From contig NZ_FLRH01000003.1 in NCBI RefSeq assembly GCF_900089585.1, positions 3,796,501 through 3,860,500 of the forward strand: a DNA stretch of 64,000 nt, in the 5' to 3' direction. The DNA is from Micromonospora sediminicola (GTDB lineage Bacteria; Actinomycetota; Actinomycetes; Mycobacteriales; Micromonosporaceae). Positions 1-10,271 of this stretch are shown here, piece after piece. The position numbers were made by a program, and so were the translations under genes. Position 1 is the stretch's first letter. Each line of letters opens with the position of its first letter. The notes under the pieces were generated by a model, which saw only the letters and a list, made by a program, of their open reading frames with translations, searched no databases and was not told the origin of the DNA.

Positions 1-1
1 T

Positions 2-235
2 GCGGTGGCGGGTTTGGCGGCGTACGGGTTGGAGCCGCGGCACCTGCGGGCGTACCGGTCGGCGGCGGATCGGGAGGTCGGTCTGTTCGCGCAGTTGGTG
101 GCGCCGTTGGTGCGGCAGAGTGATCCGGCGGCGCGGGCCCGGGCGGCGGAGACGGCGCGGGAGTTGACGGCGTTGTCGCAGCAGTTGCACGCGGCGTTGG
201 TGCGGGTGGGGCTGCGGTCGACGTTGGGCCGGTGA
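2..235 (+). CDS. ftsR: MerR-family regulator FtsR, C-terminal end (5' truncated by window)
   Basis: Only the last 77 codons are in the window; the reading frame is open to the left edge. The tail (GLEPRHLRAYR, then ADREVGLFAQLVAPLVR and a helical RARAAETARELTALSQQLH stretch) matches, from memory, the effector-side end of FtsR, the actinobacterial MerR-type activator of the division gene ftsZ. The following DUF151 nuclease and second MerR gene reproduce the usual actinobacterial order, which supports the call. The DNA-binding domain is outside the window, so family membership rests on the tail and on context. Confidence 0.75.
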   Translation, partial: AVAGLAAYGLEPRHLRAYRSAADREVGLFAQLVAPLVRQSDPAARARAAETARELTALSQQLHAALVRVGLRSTLGR

Positions 236-246
236 GGTCGGTGGTG

Positions 247-274
247 GGGCCGGGTGCCGTGGGGTGCCCGGCCC
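247..274 (+). terminator. Hairpin terminator after ftsR
   Basis: The arms gggccggg and cccggccc pair perfectly, and two more G-C and two G-U pairs extend the stem towards a 4-nt loop. It lies 12 bp after the ftsR stop codon. No T-run follows, which is normal for high-GC actinobacterial terminators. Confidence 0.6.
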
Positions 275-447
275 TTCGTCGTGGGTGGGCGCGGAAAGAT
301 CTGGTGCGGGAAGCGTGTCGTAGGCTTGCCGGGGTAAGCCCGTCCGTCGAGGCGTGGTGCACGTAGCGCGTGGGACTCCCGTGTCCTGGTCCGTGTACCG
401 TGCAGGGAAGGGCGCGGTGCGAAGGTGACGACGACACGGAGGCGGCG

Positions 448-912
448 GTGCGCGAGCTGAGCGTGGTCGGAGTTCGGGTGGAGTTGCCCAGCAACCAGCC
501 GATCGTCCTGCTGCGGGAGGTCGAGGGGGACCGTTATCTGCCGATCTGGATCGGTGCGGTCGAGGCGACGGCCATCGCCTACGAGCAGCAGGGGGTCAAG
601 CCGGCGCGGCCGTTGACGCACGATCTGCTGCGGGACGTGTTGGCGGCGTTGCAGGCGCCGTTGCGGGCGGTGGAGATCACCGAGTTGAAGGAGAACGTCT
701 TCTACGCGGATCTGCTGCTCGGTGACGGGGTGCGGGTGTCGGCGCGGCCGAGTGACTCCATCGCGTTGGCGTTGCGGGTGGGGGCTCCGATTCGTTGTGC
801 GGAGCAGGTCCTCAGCGAGGCGGGGATCGTGATCCCGGACGAGCAGGAGGACGAGGTGGAGAAGTTCCGCGAGTTCCTGGACCAGGTGCGGCCGGAGGAT
901 TTCGCGGGTTGA
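448..912 (+). CDS. Bifunctional nuclease family protein (DUF151)
   Basis: 154 residues from the GTG at 448, preceded by a GGAGG at 438-442 with 5-nt spacing; the frame is open upstream to 370, but that part has no family similarity and is probably untranslated. The protein is almost entirely the DUF151/BFN domain: VRELSVVGVRVELPSNQP at the start, LPIWIGAVEATAI around residues 31-43, and the SARPSDSIALALR block around 98-110. The acidic tail (DEQEDEVEKFREFL) is common in actinobacterial members. Plant relatives have DNase and RNase activity; the bacterial role is not established. It lies between two MerR genes in the conserved garA-ftsR type neighbourhood. Confidence 0.9.
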   Translation: MRELSVVGVRVELPSNQPIVLLREVEGDRYLPIWIGAVEATAIAYEQQGVKPARPLTHDLLRDVLAALQAPLRAVEITELKENVFYADLLLGDGVRVSARPSDSIALALRVGAPIRCAEQVLSEAGIVIPDEQEDEVEKFREFLDQVRPEDFAG

Positions 913-1122
913 GTGTGCCGGCCGGGTGGCCGGGGTGCGCGGCGGTGGTGGTCACGGTGGGTGGCGACTGGCCGCCGTGTGTGCTGTCGTGGGCCGGTGG
1001 CGCGGCGTGTCGGGTGTCTCCTGCGGGTGTGGGGGCGGGGCCGGCGTTAGGGTTGCCGTGTCGAGGGGTGCGCGTACGGGGAGTCGACGTGGCACCGCAC
1101 GGGCGCGGGGAGGTTGGTCCGG

Positions 1123-1692
1123 ATGCACGAGCCGCGGGATCCTGGTCCGAGTGCGGAACAGCAGGCCGGTGACGGCGAGGTGGGTTACCGGGGTGTGACC
1201 GCGTGTTCGGCGGTGGGCATCAGTTACCGGCAGTTGGACTACTGGGCCCGCACGGCGCTGGTGGTGCCGAGTGTGCGGGACGCGTCGGGTTCGGGGACGT
1301 CCCGGTTGTACTCGTTCCGCGACCTGGTGGTGTTGAAGGTCGTGAAGCGGCTGCTGGACGCCGGGGTGTCGTTGCAGAACATCCGTAAGGCGATCGAGGC
1401 GTTGCGGTCGCGTGGTGTGGACGATCTGGCGGGCATCACGTTGATCTCCGACGGGACGACGGTGTACGAGTGCCGGTCGCCGGAGGAGGTGGTCGACCTG
1501 TTGCAGGGCGGCCAGGGCGTGTTCGGGATCGCGATCGGTGGCGCGTTCAAGGAGATCCAGGGTTCGTTGTCGCACCTGCCGGCGGAGCCGGTGGGTGTCC
1601 CGGAGCAGGACGTCGCCGCGGTGGTGGAGCCGGAGGCGGATTCGGTGGGGGACGAGTTGGCGGCGCGGCGGGCGCGGCGTCGCGCCGGGTGA
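1123..1692 (+). CDS. MerR-family transcriptional regulator
   Basis: 189 residues from the ATG at 1123, with GGGGAGG at 1107-1113 as ribosome site; an in-frame TTG at 1114 is less likely. A winged helix-turn-helix lies at roughly residues 20-95: YRGVTACSAVGISYRQLDYW, then YSFRDLVVLKVVKRLLDAGV and LQNIRKAIEALR. There is no cysteine-based effector motif. The C-terminal part carries a TTVYECRSPEEVVDLL and GGQGVFGIAIGGA segment typical of the MerR gene that follows the DUF151 gene in many actinobacteria. Its regulatory target is not evident from the sequence. Confidence 0.85.
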   Translation: MHEPRDPGPSAEQQAGDGEVGYRGVTACSAVGISYRQLDYWARTALVVPSVRDASGSGTSRLYSFRDLVVLKVVKRLLDAGVSLQNIRKAIEALRSRGVDDLAGITLISDGTTVYECRSPEEVVDLLQGGQGVFGIAIGGAFKEIQGSLSHLPAEPVGVPEQDVAAVVEPEADSVGDELAARRARRRAG

Positions 1693-2124
1693 TTCGTCGG
1701 CGTCTCGTGCACGGGATCGCGTCGTGGCCTTTCGGCTCGGCGCGATTTCTCGTTTGGTGACGGGGTGTGTGGGCGGCGGCGCGGTGGGGGTCGTCGTGGC
1801 CGGTGGGTCCGGGCCGTTGCGGGTGTGTGCAGGTCACGGCCGGTCCGGGTGCAATGTCCGAAAGGGACCGCGGGCGCGCAGTGTTGACCTTGTGTGTCGG
1901 GCTGCTCGCGGTGTGTTCACCGTCCCGGGTGGACGTGTTGACTGTCCGTAGTTGACAGGTGTCGGGAACCCGATAGGCCAGGCGTGAAGTGTCGCGGCGG
2001 GCGCGCTATGGTCCGTCTCGGTCGTCGGTGTGTCGACGTCATCGCGGAACGCTGTGTGACGCCGCGCCGGCTGGCGACACCCCTGCCGCGGCGCTGCCGC
2101 GGACCCCTGTCGGAAGGACCGAGC
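1693..2124. other. 432-bp intergenic region before the haemoglobin operon
   Basis: No coding frame here has a ribosome site or family similarity. The distal half holds candidate promoter elements for the operon starting at 2125 (listed separately). The proximal half is GC-rich and featureless, with no clear hairpin after the MerR stop codon. Confidence 0.6.
1952..2012 (+). promoter_or_regulatory. Candidate promoters of the haemoglobin/DivIVA operon
   Basis: TTGACA at 1952-1957 is followed after 16 nt by TAGGCC (1974-1979). A second pair is GTGAAG at 1984-1989 with TATGGT at 2007-2012 (17-nt spacer). Both resemble housekeeping sigma (HrdB-type) elements. They imply a leader of 100-140 nt before the truncated haemoglobin start codon. 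Confidence 0.4.
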
Positions 2125-2514
2125 ATGACGGTGACGAACGAGACCACCCCGATCTCCCACTACGAGCGCATCGGCGGCGCGGCGGCGGTGAAGGCCGCGG
2201 TGGAGCTGTTCTACGACAAGGTGCTCGCCGACCCGGATCTCGCCGGCTACTTCACCGACGTGAACATGGCCGACCAGCGGCGGCACCTGGCGCTGATGCT
2301 GGCGGTCGTGCTGGGCGGCCCGAACGAGTACACGGGTCGGGGGTTGGCCGAGGCGCACCAGCCGTTGCGCATCCCGGGGGAGCACTACGCGAAGGTCGGG
2401 CAGCACCTGAGCGCCACGCTGGTGGAGTTGGGTGTGCCGGCGGATGTGATCGCCGACGTGCAGGTGGTGCTCGGTCAGGTGCGGGAGCAGGTCGTGTCGG
2501 CGGGGAACGCCTGA
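2125..2514 (+). CDS. glbN: Group I truncated haemoglobin
   Basis: 129 residues. The ATG at 2125 has GGAAGGA seven bases upstream; the frame is open further 5' but lacks similarity there. It shows the trHbN pattern: HYERIGG at the start, AVELFYDKVLADPDLAGYF (B10 Tyr near residue 30), and AEAHQPLRIPGEHY with the proximal haem His near residue 78. Group I trHbs bind O2 and NO and in mycobacteria act as NO dioxygenases; they need an external reductase. The next gene, 2 bp downstream, encodes a flavohaemoglobin carrying its own reductase, so the two probably cooperate in NO or O2 handling. Confidence 0.88.
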   Translation: MTVTNETTPISHYERIGGAAAVKAAVELFYDKVLADPDLAGYFTDVNMADQRRHLALMLAVVLGGPNEYTGRGLAEAHQPLRIPGEHYAKVGQHLSATLVELGVPADVIADVQVVLGQVREQVVSAGNA

Positions 2515-2516
2515 GC

Positions 2517-3677
2517 GTGGACGCGGCACGGCTCAAGCAGAGCTGGGCCCTGGTCGCCGCGCACGGCGACCAGGTGCCGCTCTACTTCTATTCGACGCTG
2601 TTCCTGGCGCATCCGGAGACCCGGCAGATGTTCGGCACGAACATGGCCGGGCAGCGTGACCGTCTGGTGTCGGCGTTGGGGCACGTCGTGTCCCACGTGG
2701 ACCAGGTGGACCGGCTGGTCGGGTTCCTGCAGCAGCTCGGCGCGGACCACCGCAAGTACGCGGTGCGCGCCGAGCACTACCCGGCGGTCGGTGCGGCGCT
2801 GCTGGAGACGTTGCGGCACTTCTGCGCGGAGGCGTGGACCGACGAGCTGGCCGCGGACTGGGCGGCCGCGTACGGGCTGGTGGCGCAGGTGATGACGGAG
2901 GCCGCGCAGGCGGCGGAGGCGCACTCCCCGCCGTGGTGGGTGGCGGAGGTGCTGACCCACGAGCGGCGCACGTTCGACGTGGCGGTGCTGACGGTGCGAC
3001 CGCAGTACCTGCTGCCGTTCACCCCGGGGCAGTCGATCGGGGTGTCCCATCCGGCAGTGCGGTCGTGGCGGTACTACTCGCCGGCGAACGCGCCGCGCCC
3101 GGACGGCACGGTGGAGTTGCACGTGCGTGCCGCGCCGGGTGGCGCGGTGTCGTCGCGGCTGGTGTACGGGTGCGCGGCCGGTGACCAGATCCACCTGGCG
3201 TCGCCGGTGGGGGACCGGTTGACGTTGTGGCCGGCCGGGTCGTCGGATCTGTTGCTGCTGGCCGGTGGCACCGGCTGGGCGCCGGTGAAGGCGTTGGTGG
3301 AGCAGGTCGCGGCGGAGGGTTCGGGGCGGCGGGTGGACCTGTACGTGGGGGCGCGTTCGCGGACCGAGTTCTACGACAGCGAGGCGATCGACAAGTTGGC
3401 GGCGACGCATCCGTGGCTGCGGGTGTCGTACGTGGCCGGGTCGGATCCGGCGCGGCCGGGGGAGCCGGTGCGGCTCGCCGACCGGGTGCTGGCCGACGGG
3501 GACTGGCGGTCGCGGCACGTGTACGTGTGTGGCTCCGACGAGCTGGTGAGCCATTCGGTGGCGGCGTTGACCGGTGCCGGCTACCAGCCGGGTCAGGTGC
3601 ACCACGAGGGTTTCGGCAAGCACTGGTACGGGCCGACGTGGCGGACCGTGACGACCCCTGACGGAGGTATCCAATGA
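2517..3677 (+). CDS. Flavohaemoglobin (globin-FNR fusion), probable NO dioxygenase
   Basis: 386 residues from a GTG 2 bp after the trHb stop codon. An N-terminal globin (about 1-135) has YFYSTLFLAHPETRQMF and a probable proximal His78 in GADHRKYAV. The FAD domain has the RxYS motif in RSWRYYSPANAP, and the NAD domain has LLLLAGGTGWAPVKALVEQ and a YVCGSDELV segment. The domain order is that of Hmp-type NO dioxygenases (NO plus O2 to nitrate, using NAD(P)H). The globin part is divergent from E. coli Hmp and resembles the actinobacterial variant, for which other redox roles have been proposed. The gene ends in an ATGA overlap with a DivIVA-domain gene, so all three are probably co-translated. 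Confidence 0.85.
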   Translation: MDAARLKQSWALVAAHGDQVPLYFYSTLFLAHPETRQMFGTNMAGQRDRLVSALGHVVSHVDQVDRLVGFLQQLGADHRKYAVRAEHYPAVGAALLETLRHFCAEAWTDELAADWAAAYGLVAQVMTEAAQAAEAHSPPWWVAEVLTHERRTFDVAVLTVRPQYLLPFTPGQSIGVSHPAVRSWRYYSPANAPRPDGTVELHVRAAPGGAVSSRLVYGCAAGDQIHLASPVGDRLTLWPAGSSDLLLLAGGTGWAPVKALVEQVAAEGSGRRVDLYVGARSRTEFYDSEAIDKLAATHPWLRVSYVAGSDPARPGEPVRLADRVLADGDWRSRHVYVCGSDELVSHSVAALTGAGYQPGQVHHEGFGKHWYGPTWRTVTTPDGGIQ

Positions 3678-4354
3678 GTGCGACTCCGATCAGCCGGTAC
3701 GACGCGCAGCAGGTGTCCGGGCCGGTGCAGGTGCGGCTGACCCCCGACCGGGTGCGGCGGTGGGAGTTCGGGTCGGCGGCGTTCACCCGCCGCGGCTACG
3801 AGCAGGCCGACGTGGACCGGTTCCGGATGCAGGTGGCCGACGAGTTGGATCTGCTGGCCGCGCAGGTCGCGAACCTGCGGGCGGAGAACGAGCGGCTCAA
3901 CGACCATCTGGAGCTGCACCGGCACGGGGTGATCCCGAGCGCCGACAAGCCGGCGATGCCGGCGGCGAAGGAGGTCAACCTGCTGTCGGCGGCGCAGCGG
4001 GAGGCCGAGCAGATCATCGCGCAGGCCCACGACTACGCCCGCCGGGTCGCCGAGTACGCCCGGACGCAGTACGAGAGTTACATGCGGGCGGCGGCGGAGG
4101 AGGCGAAGCAGGAGGCCGAGCGGGTGGTGGCGGAGTACCGCAGCAGCGCCGGCGGGAGCTTCGACGACTCGGTGGCCGCGCGGGAGGCGTTGCGGATCTT
4201 CGGCGAGATGATGATGTCGCACATGCAGGCGGCGGCCCGGCACCTGGACGAGGGCAGCGAGCAGTTGGCGCGCACGATGGAGCGGATCGCCCGTGAGGCG
4301 CCGCCGGTGGGTGGCGTCGCGGCGCAGCCGGCGTTGCCGCGTCACCAGCGGTAG
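3674..4354 (+). CDS. DivIVA-domain coiled-coil protein
   Basis: 226 residues; its start overlaps the flavohaemoglobin stop (ATGA). A DivIVA-like N-terminal module lies at about residues 28-70 (FGSAAFTRRGYEQADVDRF, then VADELDLLAAQVANLRAENE). A long alanine- and glutamate-rich coiled coil follows (about 100-150, AAEEAKQEAERVVAEY), then a second helical region to about 210. Such proteins bind curved membrane and organise polar growth in actinobacteria. This is too short for, and different from, the main Wag31/DivIVA. Coupling to two haemoglobin genes is unusual and hints at a link between gas sensing or detoxification and the cell pole (inference). Confidence 0.82.
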   Translation: MSATPISRYDAQQVSGPVQVRLTPDRVRRWEFGSAAFTRRGYEQADVDRFRMQVADELDLLAAQVANLRAENERLNDHLELHRHGVIPSADKPAMPAAKEVNLLSAAQREAEQIIAQAHDYARRVAEYARTQYESYMRAAAEEAKQEAERVVAEYRSSAGGSFDDSVAAREALRIFGEMMMSHMQAAARHLDEGSEQLARTMERIAREAPPVGGVAAQPALPRHQR

Positions 4355-4476
4355 GTCCTCAGCCGCCGGCCCGGCTCACCCGAGCGTCCGGCCCGGCCCA
4401 CCCCGCCGGTGGGCCGGGTCGGGCGGTCGCCCGTATCGTCGGGGTCGACGGTGGACCCTTCGACGATCCGGGCGGG

Positions 4477-5208
4477 GTGGTGGGGCGGCACCCGCGGGCA
4501 CGCGACCGGCTGCGGCCGGTGGACCTGGCGCGCGCGTACGGCGTGTCCACTCAGGCGGTGCGTAACTACGAGGCGGCCGGGGTGTTGCCGCAGGCGGCGC
4601 GCACCGGGCACGGCTACCGCACCTACACGCCCCGGCACGCGGCGGCGTTGCGGGCGTTCCTGGCTCTGGTCGCCGGGCACGGCCATGGGGCGGCGACGGC
4701 GATCATGAGGGCGGTGCACCGGGGTGCGGTGGACGAGGCGCTGCGGCTGGTCGACACCGGTCACGCCCGGTTGCTGGACGACCGCCGGACCCTCGACGCG
4801 GTGGCGGCGGCGCTGGCGGACCTGCCGGCCGGGACCGGCGAGGACGTGGCGTCGGGGCGCGGCGCGGTGTTCGTCGGTGCGCTGGCCCGCCGGCTGGGGG
4901 TCCGGGCGGCCACGCTGCGGCAGTGGGAACGCGCGGGTCTGCTGTGCCCGGGCCGGGACCCGCGCACCGGTTACCGGGTGTACCGGCCGGCGGACGTGCG
5001 GGACGCGTTGCTGGTGGGTCAGTTGCGGCGCGGCGGTTACCCGCTGGCCCGGATCGTCCCGCTGCTCGTCGAGGTCCGCGCCGCCGGGGGTGTGGCGGAC
5101 CTGGACGCGGTGCTGGGCGACTGGCGGGCCCGGTTGGGGGCGCGCGGGCGGGCCCTGCTCACCGGCGCCGCCGCTCTGGCCGCCTACCTCGACGGGGACG
5201 GGAGCTAG
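4477..5208 (+). CDS. Tandem-MerR regulator, TioE family
   Basis: 243 residues with two MerR-type DNA-binding domains in one chain. The first is at about residues 12-75 (VDLARAYGVSTQAVRNYEAAGVLPQ, GYRTYTPRHAAALRAF). The second is at about 128-195 (VGALARRLGVRAATLRQWERAGLL, GYRVYRPADVRDALLV). This double-HTH layout is characteristic of regulators annotated as TioE family. The start is uncertain (GTG 4477 or GTG 4480). The stop overlaps the convergent NAD(P)H-binding gene by 4 bp. No effector domain is visible. Confidence 0.82.
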   Translation: MVGRHPRARDRLRPVDLARAYGVSTQAVRNYEAAGVLPQAARTGHGYRTYTPRHAAALRAFLALVAGHGHGAATAIMRAVHRGAVDEALRLVDTGHARLLDDRRTLDAVAAALADLPAGTGEDVASGRGAVFVGALARRLGVRAATLRQWERAGLLCPGRDPRTGYRVYRPADVRDALLVGQLRRGGYPLARIVPLLVEVRAAGGVADLDAVLGDWRARLGARGRALLTGAAALAAYLDGDGS

Positions 5209-5861
5209 CCGGCGAGGGCGCCGACGGCCTCGGCGATGGGGGTGTCCCCGCCGACGAGTTCGACGGTGTGGCCGGCGGTGCCCGGGGCGTTCAGCAGGGC
5301 CAGCAGCACCCGGGCCACGTCGGCGCGGCTGACCGCGCCGGCGTCGACGTGCCGGGCCAGGGTGATCCGGCCGGCCGGTTCGTCGTCGGTGAGCCGGCCC
5401 GGGCGCAGCACGGTCACGTCCAGGTCCCGGCCGGTGACCTCGTCCTCGGCGGCCTTCTTCGCCCGCAGGTACGCCGCCCACACCTCGTCGGTGCCGGCGG
5501 CGGGCGGGTCGTCCACGCCCATCGAGGAGACCAGCAGGTAGCGGCGGACCCCGGCGCGGACGGCGGCGTCGGCGAGCAGCACGGCGGCGCCCCGGTCGAC
5601 GGTGTCCTTGCGGTCGGCGCCGCTGCCCGGCCCGGCCCCGGCGGCGAACACCACCGCGTCGGCGCCGGCGAGGTGGGCGGCGAGGGCGTCGACGTCGGTG
5701 TGTTCCAGGTCGCACACGACGGGTTCGGCGCCGGCGGCGCGCAGCGCGGCCTCGTGCTCGGGGTTGCGGATCAACCCGACGGCGGTGTCCCCGCGCCCGG
5801 CGAGTTCCCGCTCCAGCAGCTTGGCGATCTTCCCGTGGCCTCCGGCGATGACGACGCGCAT
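5205..5861 (-). CDS. NAD(P)H-binding atypical short-chain dehydrogenase
   Basis: 218 residues. The N-terminal MRVVIAGGHGKIAKLLERELAG is a Rossmann nucleotide-binding loop (GxxGxxA type). ADAVVFAAGAG, YLLVSSMGVDD and a YLRAKKAAEDEV stretch follow the pattern of the atypical SDR5 family (YwnB/YhfK-like NAD(P)-dependent epimerase or flavin-reductase-like proteins). The Tyr-x-x-x-Lys pair of classical SDRs is present in YLRAK. Substrate is unknown. It faces the TioE-like gene tail to tail and is divergent from the sirtuin gene. Confidence 0.83.
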   Translation of the reverse strand: MRVVIAGGHGKIAKLLERELAGRGDTAVGLIRNPEHEAALRAAGAEPVVCDLEHTDVDALAAHLAGADAVVFAAGAGPGSGADRKDTVDRGAAVLLADAAVRAGVRRYLLVSSMGVDDPPAAGTDEVWAAYLRAKKAAEDEVTGRDLDVTVLRPGRLTDDEPAGRITLARHVDAGAVSRADVARVLLALLNAPGTAGHTVELVGGDTPIAEAVGALAG

Positions 5862-5911
5862 GCCCTCAACCTAGCCCGCCACACCGCACCCCGCCGGGCG
5901 ACCGGCCCCGC

Positions 5912-5946
5912 CGATCATGAGGTCGGCGACGCCAACCTCATGATCG
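5912..5946. repeat. Intergenic near-perfect palindrome (REP-like)
   Basis: Arms cgatcatgaggt (5912-5923) and acctcatgatcg (5935-5946) are perfect inverse complements. The inner part (ggcg-a-cgcc) continues the pairing with one c/a mismatch. It sits between two divergent start codons, so it is not a terminator. From memory, this kind of element recurs between genes in Micromonospora. Confidence 0.65.
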
Positions 5947-6006
5947 ACGCAGTGATGCGGGCAGCGTGGCTGGGAGGTGTGGGGGTGGGCGAGGGAGCAT
6001 GGACGG

Positions 6007-6852
6007 GTGAGTGACGAGTTCGAGGCGTTGACGCGGCTGGTGGCCGCCGGGGGTGTGGTGGTGCTCAGCGGCGCCGGCCTGTCCACCGAGTCGGGTATTC
6101 CCGACTACCGGGGGCCCAGCGGCGCGGCCCGCCGGCACACCCCGATGACCTACCAGGCGTTCACCCGCGACCCGGTGGCCCGGCGGCGCTACTGGGCGCG
6201 CAGCCACCTGGGGTGGCACACCATCGCCCGGGCCGCGCCCAACGACGGGCACCGGGCGGTGGCCCGCCTGCAACGCGCCGGGCTCCTCGACGGGATCATC
6301 ACCCAGAACGTCGACGGGCTGCACACCGCCGCCGGCGCCACCGGGGTGATCGAGCTGCACGGGCGCCTCGACGAGGTGACCTGCCTGGACTGCGGCAACG
6401 CCACCGGCCGCGACGAGCTGCACCGGCGCCTGTCCGAGGCCAACCCGGGCTTCGACGCGGTCGCGGCGCACGTCAACCCCGACGGCGACGTGGACCTGCC
6501 CGACGAGGCGGTGACCGGGTTCCGCGCCGTCGACTGCGGGGTGTGCGGCACCGGCATGCTCAAACCGGACGTGGTGTTCTTCGGCGAGACGGTGCCGGCG
6601 CCCCGGGTGGCGGACTGCTTCGCGCTGGTCGAGCGGGCCCGGGCGCTGCTGGTGCTGGGATCGTCCCTGACGGTGATGTCGGGGCGGCGGTTCGTGTTGC
6701 GCGCGGCGAAGCACGGCATCCCGGTGGGCATCGTCAACCAGGGCGTCACCCGCGGCGACGGGTACGCCACGCTGCGCCTGGACGCCCCGCTGGGCGCCAC
6801 CCTCACCGCGCTGACCGCCGCGCTCACCGAACCGGTGCCGGCGGCGCGGTGA
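6007..6852 (+). CDS. Sir2-family NAD-dependent protein deacylase (sirtuin)
   Basis: 281 residues from the GTG at 6007; the frame is open back to 5977 without added similarity. Motifs appear in the expected order: GAGLSTESGIPDYRG (about 22-36), TQNVDGLH (99-106), the catalytic ELHGR (His118), zinc cysteines C126/C129 in CLDCG and C177/C180 in CGVCG, KPDVVFFGE (186-194) and LVLGSSL. The reaction is NAD-dependent removal of acyl groups from lysines. Both zinc pairs and the catalytic histidine are present, so it should be active. It is divergent from the upstream gene and separate from gcvP, which has its own leader. Confidence 0.92.
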   Translation: MSDEFEALTRLVAAGGVVVLSGAGLSTESGIPDYRGPSGAARRHTPMTYQAFTRDPVARRRYWARSHLGWHTIARAAPNDGHRAVARLQRAGLLDGIITQNVDGLHTAAGATGVIELHGRLDEVTCLDCGNATGRDELHRRLSEANPGFDAVAAHVNPDGDVDLPDEAVTGFRAVDCGVCGTGMLKPDVVFFGETVPAPRVADCFALVERARALLVLGSSLTVMSGRRFVLRAAKHGIPVGIVNQGVTRGDGYATLRLDAPLGATLTALTAALTEPVPAAR

Positions 6853-6909
6853 TCACCCCCGGGACATGAGCCGGAAACACGCCCGCTGGTAGCGTGGGAG
6901 GTGCCGGTA

Positions 6910-7030
6910 CCACCCACGTGGGAGAGACCGTCTCGCCGACGGCGCCGAAGGGGCAGATTCTCCCCGGAACCTCTCAGGCAAAAGGACCACGTGGGCAGGC
7001 GCTGTGGAGCGCGTCAGCGCGACTCAGGGG
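6910..7030 (+). promoter_or_regulatory. Glycine riboswitch upstream of gcvP
   Basis: The leader carries the conserved glycine-aptamer blocks: GTGGGAGAGACCG (from 6918), CGCCGAAGGGGCA (from 6943), CCCCGGAACCTCTCAGGC and AAAAGGACC (to 6988). P1 is formed by cccacgtg (6913-6920) and cacgtggg (6988-6995), a perfect 8-bp match. Only one aptamer is evident. A hairpin gcgctg (6999-7004)/cagcgc (7015-7020) follows. A TAGCGT -10-like element at 6890-6895 would start the transcript just ahead of P1. Glycine binding is expected to turn on gcvP. Confidence 0.9.
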
Positions 7031-7072
7031 GAGGCCGACCCGTCGACCTCGCCCCCACAAGGAGCGCCGCCC

Positions 7073-9886
<2,814 letters not shown>

Positions 9887-9895
9887 GCGCATCGC

Positions 9896-9926
9896 GCCGG
9901 GGCGGTGGGGACACGGCCGCCCCGGC
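9896..9926 (+). terminator. gcvP terminator, hairpin 1
   Basis: Arms gccggggcgg (9896-9905) and ccgccccggc (9917-9926) give a perfect 10-bp stem with an 11-nt loop, 10 bp after the gcvP stop codon. Confidence 0.75.
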
Positions 9927-9929
9927 CGG

Positions 9930-9954
9930 CGCGCCGACGATCTCCGTCGGCGCG
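9930..9954. terminator. gcvP/DUF5999 terminator, hairpin 2
   Basis: Arms cgcgccgacg (9930-9939) and cgtcggcgcg (9945-9954), a perfect 10-bp stem with a 5-nt loop. It lies between two convergent genes and can serve both strands. Confidence 0.75.
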
Positions 9955-9980
9955 TACGCTCACTGACGCTGCGTGATCGC

Positions 9981-10214
9981 TCAGGCGACGAGGGCGTGGC
10001 GGGCCGGTCCCCGGTGCGGGGCGATGGTCCGCCCGTCGGGGAGCAGCTCACCGGTGTCCTCGAAGACGATGACGCCGTTGCAGAGCAGGCTCCAGCCCTG
10101 CTCAGGGAAGCAGGCGAGGACGCGGGCGGCTTCGCGGTCGGTCGCGTCGGCGGAGGGGCAGGTGGGCTGGTGCTGACACATCGGGTTCTCCGGACTGTGG
10201 GGGCACTGTGTCAT
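9981..10214 (-). CDS. DUF5999 family small protein
   Basis: 77 residues. It has the conserved pattern of this actinobacterial family: MCQHQPTCPSADATDREAAR near the N-terminus, then PEQGWSLLCNGVIVFEDTG and LLPDGRTIAPHR. Four cysteines lie in the first half (CPHS, MCQHQPTC, ACFPEQ) and one in LLCNG. No function is known. A start at the second Met (MCQHQ, 11 codons in) would match the length of many relatives. The gene is divergent from the chorismate-enzyme gene. Confidence 0.85.
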   Translation of the reverse strand: MTQCPHSPENPMCQHQPTCPSADATDREAARVLACFPEQGWSLLCNGVIVFEDTGELLPDGRTIAPHRGPARHALVA

Positions 10215-10271
10215 GGTTCACATGACCAGTGACGCACAGTACCAAGGAAAACTGAGCGGCATCGAGCAAGG

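Noticed and set aside
5912..5946. Palindrome considered as a terminator
   Set aside because: It lies between two divergent start codons, with no gene ending there.
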